Source of the DNA: Micromonospora sp. WMMD1120
GTDB taxonomy: Bacteria; Actinomycetota; Actinomycetes; Mycobacteriales; Micromonosporaceae
Reading direction: 5' to 3'
DNA length: 64,000 nt
Assembly: GCF_029626235.1 (NCBI RefSeq)
Contig: NZ_JARUBO010000005.1
Span: forward strand, 124,001-188,000
Below the pieces are notes generated by a model that had not been told where the DNA came from, ran no database searches, and saw only the letters and a program-made list of their open reading frames with translations. Position numbers and translations under genes: made by a program. Positions within the stretch are counted from its first letter, which is position 1. The number at the start of each line of letters is the position of its first letter. Below are positions 8,750 to 15,831 of the stretch, piece by piece.

Positions 8750-10062
8750 GGGAGTGCCTCCGGGGTCGTGACGGGCAGTTCGGTGAAGAAACAGGTGCGG
8801 TGGCCGGTGTGGCAGGCCGCGCCGACCTGGTCCACGCTGACCAGCAGCGCGTCCCCGTCACAGTCGAGGGCGACGGACCGGACGTACTGGTGGTGGCCGG
8901 AGGTGGCGCCCTTGACCCAGTATTCGCGGCGGCTGCGAGACCAGTAGGTGGCCCGGCCGGTGGTGAGGGTGCGGTGCAGCGCCTCGTCGTCCATCCAGGC
9001 GACCATCAGCACCTCGCCGGAGTCGTGCGCGCGGACCACCGCGGCGACCAGGCCGTCGGCGCTGCGCCGCAGCCGGGCCGCGATGGCCGGGTCGAGCCGG
9101 GACGGGCGAGCCGGCGGGACCGTCTCGGTCGAATCGCTGGGAACGCCGGTCACCGGCGGGTCAGGTACGGGCACAGTCGCCAATTCTCCCGCACGCGGCG
9201 CGGGCACGGGGAACCGCTCCCGCCGGGGCGCGGGCCGCGACCCGGCGGGCCGGGCCAACTGGGCGACGTAGCGACCCAGGCGACCGTCGACCAGGGCCGC
9301 CGCCAGGTCCGCGCCGGCCGCCTCGGCGATCTCCTCGGCGTACGGCCGGATCAGCGGCAACGTGCCGGCGACCAGCCGTACGGCGGCGGCCCAGAGCTGC
9401 CCGGTGGCACCCGGGCGCAGGCCGAGGCAGAGCAGCATGTCCGCCCGGTAGCCGGGCGGGGCCACCGGCAGGTCCAGGGCCGCCGCGAAGGCCGCCCGAC
9501 GGGAGTGGACCCGCACCGACGGGTTGGCCGGGCGCAGCACCGAGGGGCAGAGCCGGGCCAGGTCGGCGACCGCGAGCCGCATCCCGATACGGTCGCGCGT
9601 GGCGCGGGCGGAGGCGGCCTTACCCAGCGTGGCGATCAGCTCCTCGAGCCGGGGCGGTTCGGCGGGCTGGCAGAGCACCGGCAGGTCGATCCGGGGCCGC
9701 CAGTGCGGGTCGGCCCAGAGCAGTCGGGCGGGCGCGGTGACCGGCAGCCCGAACGCCCAGTCGGCCGGCTCGCCGAGGCGGTGCACCCAGGAGTGGACGT
9801 CGCGGGCGGCCACCGAGACGTGGGTGACCTGGCCCGCGGACTCCGCGAGGTAAGCCTGCCGCGCCGCGTACGGGGCGCCACCACCCACCAGCACGTCGAG
9901 GTCGACGTCGCTGTGTGCGGTGGCGGCGTGACGGGCGTGGCTGCCGCGTAACAGGATGCCGACGACCGGCCGCTCGGCGGCTTGCCGCAACCGCGCGGCC
10001 CAATCCTCGAGAAAACCGCTGTCCGGTAACGGAGCGTGACCCACCGCGCCATCGTGCCGCAC
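8746..10062 (-). CDS. hisI: Nucleotidyltransferase domain fused to phosphoribosyl-AMP cyclohydrolase
   Basis: One uninterrupted frame of 438 aa encodes two domains. The N-terminal part has a nucleotidyltransferase signature, G40-S41 followed by DVDLDV at 52-57, the metal site of minimal nucleotidyltransferases. The C-terminal part, from about residue 323, is HisI, which opens the ring of phosphoribosyl-AMP. It shows WMDDEAL, YWSRSR, the Mg site DCDGDALLV and the zinc site [10 protein letters not shown] Pro/Arg-rich linker of some 50 residues joins them. A separate HisI could start at a GTG at 9174 (142 aa; GGGAG 11 nt upstream), but there is no stop codon between the domains. The gene overlaps trpE by ATGA, as hisI does in many actinobacteria. 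Confidence 0.85.
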   Translation of the reverse strand: MRHDGAVGHAPLPDSGFLEDWAARLRQAAERPVVGILLRGSHARHAATAHSDVDLDVLVGGGAPYAARQAYLAESAGQVTHVSVAARDVHSWVHRLGEPADWAFGLPVTAPARLLWADPHWRPRIDLPVLCQPAEPPRLEELIATLGKAASARATRDRIGMRLAVADLARLCPSVLRPANPSVRVHSRRAAFAAALDLPVAPPGYRADMLLCLGLRPGATGQLWAAAVRLVAGTLPLIRPYAEEIAEAAGADLAAALVDGRLGRYVAQLARPAGSRPAPRRERFPVPAPRAGELATVPVPDPPVTGVPSDSTETVPPARPSRLDPAIAARLRRSADGLVAAVVRAHDSGEVLMVAWMDDEALHRTLTTGRATYWSRSRREYWVKGATSGHHQYVRSVALDCDGDALLVSVDQVGAACHTGHRTCFFTELPVTTPEALP

Positions 10063-10171
10063 GTCCGATCAGCGCGCAATGCCCGTTGGCGGACTTCGTG
10101 TCCGGTCCGGAGCCTACTGCCCGTTCTCGCGCCACCTGCGACGCCCGACGGTCGGCCACCCGTCACGACCG

Positions 10172-10201
10172 TTGCGGTCCGCCGAAGATTTCATCTAGCG
10201 T
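10172..10201 (+). promoter_or_regulatory. Promoter of the ABC-2 exporter operon
   Basis: TTGCGG (10172-10177), 18-bp spacer and TAGCGT (10196-10201) form a fair sigma-70-type promoter. The predicted start at about 10208 leaves a 30-nt leader with a GGGAGG site at 10228-10232. Confidence 0.55.
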
Positions 10202-10216
10202 TGATTTCAACAGATG
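10192..10216 (+). promoter_or_regulatory. Inverted-repeat operator over the -10 of the ABC-2 operon
   Basis: Outer arms CATCT/AGATG (10192-10196, 10212-10216) enclose GTTGATTTCAAC (10200-10211), a near-complete palindrome of GTTGA and TCAAC. The site covers the -10 and transcription start and is the most AT-rich spot in the area. It would suit binding by the TetR protein encoded at 11929. Confidence 0.5.
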
Positions 10217-10238
10217 ATGAGTTCTTGGGAGGTGCGTG

Positions 10239-10997
10239 ATGGACGACGCGATAGCCGTCCAGAACCTGGTCGTGAACCGGGGTGGACGGCGGGTGCTGGA
10301 CGGGATCAGCTGCCGCGTGCCGCGCGGCGCCGTCACCGGGCTGCTCGGCCCGAGCGGCAGCGGCAAGACCACGTTCCTGCGGGCGGTGGTCGGGGTGCAG
10401 GTGGTCGCCGGTGGCACCGTCACCGTGCTCGGCCAACCTGCGGGCACCCCGGCGCTGCGGCACCGGGTGGGCTACCTGACCCAGGCGCCGAGCGTCTACG
10501 CCGACCTGACCGTCCGGGAGAACGTCCGCTACTTCGCTTCCCTCTACGGCCGTGGGCGGAGCGAGGCCGACCAGGCGGTCCAGGATGTCGGGCTGGCCGC
10601 GGCGGCCGGCCAGTTGGTCGCCACCCTCTCCGGTGGCCAACGCAGCCGGGCCTCGCTGGCCTGCGCCCTGGTCGGGGAGCCGGAACTGGTCATCCTCGAC
10701 GAGCCGACGGTCGGGCAGGACCCGGTGCTGCGCGCCGACCTGTGGGCCCGGTTCCACGCGATGGCCGCCGCCGGCACCACCCTCCTGGTGTCCAGCCACG
10801 TCATGGACGAGGCGGCCCGCTGCGACCGGCTGCTGCTGATCCGCCAGGGACGGCTGATCGCCGACGACAGCCCCGCCGCGATCCGCGCCGCCGCCGGGGT
10901 GGACGACCTCGACGAGGCGTTCCTGCGACTCATCCGCGCCGGCGAGGCCGCCGCCACCGGCACCGACACGACAGCCACCCGGGAGGCGACCGCGTGA
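10239..10997 (+). CDS. ABC transporter ATP-binding protein (ABC-2 type exporter)
   Basis: The 252-aa protein is a complete nucleotide-binding domain. Walker A GPSGSGKTT, Q-loop in YLTQAPS, signature LSGGQRSRASLA, Walker B LVILDEPTVGQDP and H-loop SSHVMDEA are all canonical. The DrrA/CcmA-like form and the permease partner that follows point to export of a drug or lipid-like substrate. ATG at 10239 follows GGGAGG by 6 nt; the GTG at 10236 is less well placed. The next gene overlaps by GTGA. Repression by the downstream TetR is likely. Confidence 0.93.
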   Translation: MDDAIAVQNLVVNRGGRRVLDGISCRVPRGAVTGLLGPSGSGKTTFLRAVVGVQVVAGGTVTVLGQPAGTPALRHRVGYLTQAPSVYADLTVRENVRYFASLYGRGRSEADQAVQDVGLAAAAGQLVATLSGGQRSRASLACALVGEPELVILDEPTVGQDPVLRADLWARFHAMAAAGTTLLVSSHVMDEAARCDRLLLIRQGRLIADDSPAAIRAAAGVDDLDEAFLRLIRAGEAAATGTDTTATREATA

Positions 10998-11749
10998 ACC
11001 CACGAATCCTGGCCGCCACCACCGGCCGCATCCTGCGTCAGCTCCGGCACGACCGGCGGACCATCGCGCTGCTCGTGGTGGTGCCGGCTGCGCTGCTCAC
11101 CCTGGTCTACTTCATGTACGCCGACCAGCCGACCCCACCGGGGCAGCCGAGCGCCTTCGACCGGATCGCGCTGGTGCTGCTGGGCATCTTCCCCTTCGTG
11201 ATCATGTTCCTGGTGACCAGCATCGCCATGCTGCGGGAACGCACCTCCGGCACCCTGGAACGGCTGCTCACCACGCCGCTGGGCAAGCTCGACCTGCTCT
11301 TCGGCTACGGCATCGCGTTCGGGCTGGCCGCCGCCGCGCAGGCCGCCGTCGCCGCCGCCGTGGCGTACTGGATCTTCGACCTGGACACCGCCGGCAGCAT
11401 CGGGCTGGTGCTCGGGATCGCCGTGCTCGACGCGGTGCTCGGCGTCGCGCTCGGGCTGCTGTGCAGTGCCTTCGCGCGCACCGAGTTCCAGGCAGTACAG
11501 TTCCTGCCAGTCGTGGTGGTCCCGCAACTGCTGCTCTGCGGGCTGTTCGTGGCCCGGGACCAGATGGCGGGCTGGCTCCAGGCGCTCAGTGACGCCCTTC
11601 CCCTGTCGTACGCCATCGAGGCGTTGCAGGAGGTCGGCGCGCACGCCGAGCCGACCGGCCGGACCTGGGCGGACGTGGCGGTGGTGTTCGGCGCGGTGGT
11701 GCTGGCGCTGGTGCTCGCGGCGGCCACCCTGCGCCGACGCACCGGCTGA
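10994..11749 (+). CDS. ABC-2 type transporter permease
   Basis: The 251-aa membrane protein has six predicted helices, beginning with IALLVVVPAALLTLVYF, and the ABC-2 permease motif RERTSGTLERLLTTPLG between helices 2 and 3. GTG at 10994 overlaps the stop of the ATPase gene, so the two are coupled. Together they should form an exporter with two ATPase and two permease subunits. The substrate is unknown; the family includes daunorubicin-type drug exporters and is often controlled by a local TetR. Confidence 0.92.
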   Translation: MNPRILAATTGRILRQLRHDRRTIALLVVVPAALLTLVYFMYADQPTPPGQPSAFDRIALVLLGIFPFVIMFLVTSIAMLRERTSGTLERLLTTPLGKLDLLFGYGIAFGLAAAAQAAVAAAVAYWIFDLDTAGSIGLVLGIAVLDAVLGVALGLLCSAFARTEFQAVQFLPVVVVPQLLLCGLFVARDQMAGWLQALSDALPLSYAIEALQEVGAHAEPTGRTWADVAVVFGAVVLALVLAAATLRRRTG

Positions 11750-11790
11750 CCGCCGGGGCCGGGCCAGTCGCCGGCGCGGGCCGGGCTGAC

Positions 11791-11888
11791 GACCTGGCGC
11801 GGGCCGGACGACCTGGCGCGGGCCGGACGACCTGGCGCGGGCCGGGCGACCTGGCGCGGGCCGGGCTGACGACCTGGCGCGGGTCCGG
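11791..11888. repeat. 19-bp direct tandem repeat, five copies
   Basis: Five copies of a unit beginning GACCTGGCGCGGGCCGG start at 11791, 11810, 11829, 11848 and 11871. Spacing is 19 bp except for the last (23 bp, with CTGAC inserted). The array fills the gap between the permease stop and the tetR ribosome site. It has no start codon or hairpin of note and may vary in copy number between strains. Confidence 0.85.
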
Positions 11889-11928
11889 TGATCCACGACA
11901 GGCCCGGGTGGACGAACGAGGGGCGGCG

Positions 11929-12525
11929 ATGACGCGGCGGACCGGCCGGCGACCCGGCAAACCGGGCACCCGGGAGGCGATTCTCGACGCGGCGCGCACG
12001 GCGTTCGCCGAGCGCGGCTTCGACAACGCCTCGATCCGCGCCATCGCCGCCGGCGCGGAGGTCGACCCCGCGCTGGTGCACCACTACTTCGGCAGCAAGG
12101 ACCAACTCTTCCTGGCCGCGATGAACTTCCCCGTCGATCCCAGTCAACTGGTGCCGAAGGTGCTCACCGGCGACCTGGACACCGTCGGCGAACGCATGGT
12201 GCGGATCTTCCTCGGTGTGTGGGACTCCCCGGCCGGCAGCGCCGGGGTGGCGCTGCTGCGCTCGGCGGTGAGCAACGAGTGGACCGCGCGGCTGCTGCGC
12301 GAGTTCATCACCACCCAGGTGCTGCGCCGGGTACTCGAACAACTCGACGTCGACCCGGCCCAACTGCCACTGCGGGGCTCCCTGGTCGCCACCCAGATGA
12401 TCGGCCTGGCCATGATGCGGCACGTGGTGCGCCTGGAGCCGGTCGCCTCCGCGGACGCGGAGACCCTGGCCGCCGCAGTGGGCCCGACCATCCAGCGCTA
12501 CCTCACCGGCCCCCTACCCCACTAA
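11929..12525 (+). CDS. TetR family transcriptional regulator
   Basis: The 198-aa regulator has the TetR helix-turn-helix from about residue 17: AILDAARTAFAERGF, then IRAIAAGAEVDPALVHHYFGSKDQLF. The C-terminal ligand domain resembles the TetR_C family found with drug-export genes. ATG at 11929 follows GAGGGG by 5 nt; a GTG at 11908 is in frame but lacks a ribosome site. The gene is on the same strand as the ABC-2 genes, 179 bp downstream, and probably represses them through the palindrome at 10192-10216. Confidence 0.92.
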   Translation: MTRRTGRRPGKPGTREAILDAARTAFAERGFDNASIRAIAAGAEVDPALVHHYFGSKDQLFLAAMNFPVDPSQLVPKVLTGDLDTVGERMVRIFLGVWDSPAGSAGVALLRSAVSNEWTARLLREFITTQVLRRVLEQLDVDPAQLPLRGSLVATQMIGLAMMRHVVRLEPVASADAETLAAAVGPTIQRYLTGPLPH

Positions 12526-12612
12526 CACCAACCCTCACACCCCACCGCCCCGCCCCGTCCCACCGCGCCCCGCCCCGCCCCCACCGCGCCCCGCCCCGCC
12601 CCCACCGCGCCC

Positions 12613-12685
12613 GTCGATCTTGCACTTTCTGCTGCGACTTAAAGGGCATACCGCGCGAATCAACGACCGAAAGCGCAAGATCGAC
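12613..12685. repeat. GATCTTGC inverted repeat, copy A
   Basis: Arms GTCGATCTTGCACTTTC (from 12613) and its complement ending at 12685 differ at one base. The 39-nt centre includes TGCTGCGACTTAAAGG. It is about 88 bp downstream of tetR, in a convergent gap. The long stem could stop transcription from either side. Confidence 0.85.
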
Positions 12686-12729
12686 GCTGGCAAGGGCGTG
12701 GCGCGAGGGTGCGCCCGGCCGCACTCCGC

Positions 12730-12796
12730 GATCTTGCGCTTTGTGCTGCGACTAAAGGTACAAAGTGCAAAGATCGTCGACCGAAAGTGCAAGATC
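12730..12796. repeat. GATCTTGC inverted repeat, copy B
   Basis: Left arm GATCTTGCGCTTTG (12730-12743) can pair with either of two right arms, CAAAGTGCAAAGATC (12761-12775) or GAAAGTGCAAGATC (12783-12796). The centre shares TGCTGCGACTAAAGG with copy A, so copies A and B form a subgroup. The doubled right arm suggests a local duplication or a decayed element. Confidence 0.8.
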
Positions 12797-12803
12797 GGCG
12801 GGC

Positions 12804-13131
12804 GCGGGAGCGCGGGAGCGCGGGAGCGCGGGAGCGCGGGAGCGCGGGAGCGCGGGAGCGCGGGAGCGCGGGAGCGCGGGAGCGCGGGAGCGCGGGAGCG
12901 CGGGAGCGCGGGAGCGCGGGAGCGCGGGAGCGCGGGAGCGCGGGAGCGCGGGAGCGCGGGAGCGCGGGAGCGCGGGAGCGCGGGAGCGCGGGAGCGCGGG
13001 AGCGCGGGAGCGCGGGAGCGCGGGAGCGCGGGAGCGCGGGAGCGCGGGAGCGCGGGAGCGCGGGAGCGCGGGAGCGCGGGAGCGCGGGAGCGCGGGAGCG
13101 CGGGAGCGCGGGAGCGCGGGAGCGCGGGAGC
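12804..13131. repeat. 8-bp tandem repeat GCGGGAGC, 41 exact copies
   Basis: 328 bp made of 41 uninterrupted, identical 8-bp units. It ends in GCGGCC just before the 3' end of the DUF2470 gene. The perfect identity implies recent expansion or active slippage. Confidence 0.95.
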
Positions 13132-13149
13132 GCGGCCTCGTTGATGAGG

Positions 13150-13899
13150 TCAGGTTGGTGGGTGGGCTTCGGCGGGCTGGCGTAGCGGCGGCAGCAACCA
13201 CGACAGCTCCGCCGGATCGGCCACCGGGCCGGGGAAGGCGAGCCGGATTCGCCGCCGGGCACCGGGGCGGCCGACAGCCACCACCAGACCGTAGCGGTCG
13301 ACGCGTACCACCCGGGGCGGCCCGTCGGGCGTCTGCTCGGTCAGGCCGAGCTGCCGGCGCAGGTACGCCGTCACCCGGGTGCTGTGGCGCTCGGCGAGGT
13401 CGGCGAGCAGGCGCGCCTCCACCGGGTGCACGGGGTCCGGCTCCGCCTCGGCGTACTCCCCGGGGTCGACCCGGCGCACGACGCCGGCCCGCTCCCAGCG
13501 GACCTCGACCACCTCGAAGCGGAACAGCCGGAACCGGGTGCCCAGGTCGAGCAGGTCGCCGGTCGGCTCCACGGCGGCGAAGTCGACGGCCGCGTGCCGG
13601 GCCTCGTCGCCGCGCAGCTCCGCCGCCCAGCCGGAGACCCAGGCGCGGCCCAGGCCGGGCGCGCCGGCGGCGGGTGGCAGGTCCAGCACGTCGAGCACCA
13701 CCGCGACGTCACTGCCGCCGGTGGCCGGTTGCAGGGCGGCGGCCAGGTGGCTGGCCACCGGCACCAACAGCAGCACCCGCCCGTCCGGGTCGGTCACGTG
13801 CCGGGCGTGGTGCGGGCCCGGCCGGTGGGCCAGGTGGACGAGACCGGGTAGGCGACCGGCGACGAGGGTACGGACGATCTCGGCGGGATTGGGCCGCAT
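13150..13899 (-). CDS. DUF2470 domain protein, iron-regulated
   Basis: The 249-aa protein has an N-terminal split-barrel-like region and, from about residue 155, a DUF2470 region (PVEARLLADLAERHSTRV, then VDRYGLVVAV and IRLAFPGPV). DUF2470 is found at the end of HugZ-type heme-degrading flavin proteins and in small actinobacterial proteins linked to iron use. A role in heme or iron handling is inferred. ATG at 13899 has AAGGAG 9 nt upstream. An almost perfect iron box lies 19-36 nt upstream, so repression by a DtxR/IdeR/DmdR protein with Fe2+ is strongly suggested. Its 3' end abuts the 8-bp repeat array. Confidence 0.8.
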   Translation of the reverse strand: MRPNPAEIVRTLVAGRLPGLVHLAHRPGPHHARHVTDPDGRVLLLVPVASHLAAALQPATGGSDVAVVLDVLDLPPAAGAPGLGRAWVSGWAAELRGDEARHAAVDFAAVEPTGDLLDLGTRFRLFRFEVVEVRWERAGVVRRVDPGEYAEAEPDPVHPVEARLLADLAERHSTRVTAYLRRQLGLTEQTPDGPPRVVRVDRYGLVVAVGRPGARRRIRLAFPGPVADPAELSWLLPPLRQPAEAHPPT

Positions 13900-13917
13900 G
13901 GGCGCGACTCCTTCAAA

Positions 13918-13935
13918 GGTTAGGCTTACCTAACC
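13918..13935 (-). promoter_or_regulatory. Iron box (DtxR/IdeR/DmdR operator)
   Basis: GGTTAGGCTTACCTAACC is a near-perfect inverted repeat that matches the TTAGGTTAGSCTAACCTAA consensus closely. It lies just before the Shine-Dalgarno of the DUF2470 gene, between the ABC exporter stop and that gene. Confidence 0.85.
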
Positions 13936-13985
13936 GGAGACTAGAGCACCCGCCCCGCGCCGTCCACCGACACCGCCACACCCGG

Positions 13986-15773
13986 TCACCGGGTCTGCTC
14001 CAGCCAGGAGGCGTAGAGCAGCGCGTAGACCGAGCCGGCCTCGCGGACCAGCTCGTCGTGCGGGCCACGCTGCACCACCCGACCCCGGTCCACGACGATG
14101 ACCTCGTCGGCGGCCTGCGCCGTGGAGAGCCGGTGCGCGATCGCGAGGGTTGTCCGACCCCGGGTGACCGCGTCCAGGGTGCGCTGCAACCGCACCTCCG
14201 TCGCCGGGTCGACAGCGCTCGTCGCCTCGTCGAGCACCAGCAGGTCCGGGTCGGCCACGTACGCCCGGGCCAACGCGACCAACTGCCGCTCGCCCACGCT
14301 CAGCGCCTCACCGCGCTCCCCGACCGGCGTGTCCAGGCCCGCCGGCAGACCCTCCAGCCAGTCCGACAGCCCCAGCTCGGTGAAGGCCGCGGTGAGCTGC
14401 TCGTCGGTCAGCTCCGGCCGGGCGAACCGGACATTTTCCCCCACCGTCGCGTCGAACAGGAAACCGTCCTGCGGCACCATCACGACCCGCGAACGCAGCG
14501 AGTCGAACCGGACGTCCGCCAGCGGCACCCCGGACAGCAGCACCGCCCCGGCCGACGGGTCCATCAGCCGGGTCAGCAACTTGGCGAACGTCGTCTTGCC
14601 GCTGCCGGTCTCGCCGACCACCGCCACCCGGCTCTTCGCCGCGATCTCCAGGTCGATGTCGTGCAGCACCGGCGGGCCACCCGGATAGGCGAACCGCACC
14701 CCGGAGAACCGGACGTCCAGCGGCCCACCCGGCAGCTCCCGCCCCTGCTCCCCCGGGTCGGCGACGTCCGGGGCGACGTCCAGCACGTCCAGCACGCGAC
14801 GCCAACCGGCGATCGCGTTCTGCGCCTCGTTGAGCACCTCCGTGGCGATCTGCACCGGCTGGATGAAGAGCGTGACCAGGAAGAGGAACGCGGTGAGCTG
14901 GCCGATCGACAGCGTGCCGTCCACCCCCAGCAACACGCCGAGCACCACCACGCCCGCCAGCGCCAACCCGGCCGCCAGCTCCCCCACCGAACTGCCCACG
15001 ATGCTGATCCGGATCGCCCGCTGCTGGGCCAGGCGCTGCGCGTCGATCGCCTCGTCCAGCCGACGCTCGGTGCGCCCAGCGATCCCGTACGCCCGGATCA
15101 CCGGCGCGCCCACCACACTCTCGCCGATCGCGCCGAGCAAGGTGCCGGTCCGCTGCCGTACCGTCGCGTACGCCGCGCCGAGGCGCCGTTGCAACTGCCT
15201 GATGATGAACACCGCCGGCAGGAACGCGGCCAACACCACGAGCGTCAACTGCCAGGAGTACGCCAGCATGACCGCCGTGGTGACCACCAGCTGACCCAGG
15301 TTGACCAGCAGGATCACGCCGCCCCACTGGAGGAACTGGGTGATCTGGTCGACGTCGCTGGTCACCCGCGACACCAGCGAGCCACGCCGCTCCGACTGCT
15401 GGTGCAACATCGACAGGTCGTGCACGTGCCGGAACGCCCTCGTCCGCACATTGGCCAGCGCCGTCTCGCTGACCGTGAACAGTCGACGCATCATCAGGTA
15501 ACCGCAGAGGGTCGTGACCGCCAGGATCGCCGCGGTGGCGGCGACCACCGTCCAGACCACCTCCAGGTCCAGGCCACCGACGATGCCCCGGTCGATGCCC
15601 TGCTGCACGGCCACCGGTACGGCCACCCGACCGACCATGTACACGAGCGCCAACGCCAACGTGCCGGCCAGTCCCGTCCGCAACTCCGGCGAGAGCGCCA
15701 GCCCTCGGCGCAGGGTCTGCCAGGTCGTCTCCTCCCGCTTGTCACTCGTTTCCGTGGCTGCGCTCGCGCTCAC
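13986..15773 (-). CDS. ABC exporter half-transporter, consensus-site Walker B subunit
   Basis: The 595-aa protein has an N-terminal six-helix exporter domain (from about residue 35) and a C-terminal ATPase domain. Walker A is GETGSGKTT and Walker B LLVLDEATSAVD, with the catalytic Glu. The signature is LSVGE instead of LSGGQ. In a heterodimer with the upstream gene product, this signature would face the partner's weak Walker B and form the degenerate ATP site. GTG at 15773 follows GGAAGG, the end of a dispersed repeat; its first codons (GTGAGCGCGAGCGCAGCC) are themselves a piece of that repeat. The substrate is unknown. Confidence 0.93.
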   Translation of the reverse strand: MSASAATETSDKREETTWQTLRRGLALSPELRTGLAGTLALALVYMVGRVAVPVAVQQGIDRGIVGGLDLEVVWTVVAATAAILAVTTLCGYLMMRRLFTVSETALANVRTRAFRHVHDLSMLHQQSERRGSLVSRVTSDVDQITQFLQWGGVILLVNLGQLVVTTAVMLAYSWQLTLVVLAAFLPAVFIIRQLQRRLGAAYATVRQRTGTLLGAIGESVVGAPVIRAYGIAGRTERRLDEAIDAQRLAQQRAIRISIVGSSVGELAAGLALAGVVVLGVLLGVDGTLSIGQLTAFLFLVTLFIQPVQIATEVLNEAQNAIAGWRRVLDVLDVAPDVADPGEQGRELPGGPLDVRFSGVRFAYPGGPPVLHDIDLEIAAKSRVAVVGETGSGKTTFAKLLTRLMDPSAGAVLLSGVPLADVRFDSLRSRVVMVPQDGFLFDATVGENVRFARPELTDEQLTAAFTELGLSDWLEGLPAGLDTPVGERGEALSVGERQLVALARAYVADPDLLVLDEATSAVDPATEVRLQRTLDAVTRGRTTLAIAHRLSTAQAADEVIVVDRGRVVQRGPHDELVREAGSVYALLYASWLEQTR

Positions 15774-15831
15774 CGGGCCCGCCTTCCGTTCACGACTGCG
15801 GGGCTCCGCTCCGCTGCACTCCTCGCGCTCA
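15774..15831 (-). repeat. Stop-to-Shine-Dalgarno repeat, single copy between two ABC genes
   Basis: One unit starts on the stop codon of the upstream ABC gene as TGAGCGCGAGGAGTGCAGC and ends in GGAAGG before the GTG of the next gene. A second partial copy (GTGAGCGCGAGC) forms the first codons of that gene. Same family as 7022-7198. Confidence 0.9.

Larger units (their letters stand above)
12526..13149. other. 624-bp non-coding, repeat-rich gap between convergent genes
   Basis: It holds a C-rich simple tract (12535-12612), two inverted repeats of the GATCTTGC family (12613-12685 and 12730-12796) and an array of 41 8-bp units (12804-13131). Long open frames run through the array in all six frames, but only because an 8-bp unit without stop codons leaves each frame open. 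None has a ribosome site or family. Confidence 0.85.

Noticed and set aside
12804-13131. Possible CRISPR array
   Set aside because: Units are 8 bp and continuous, without spacers; no cas genes are near.
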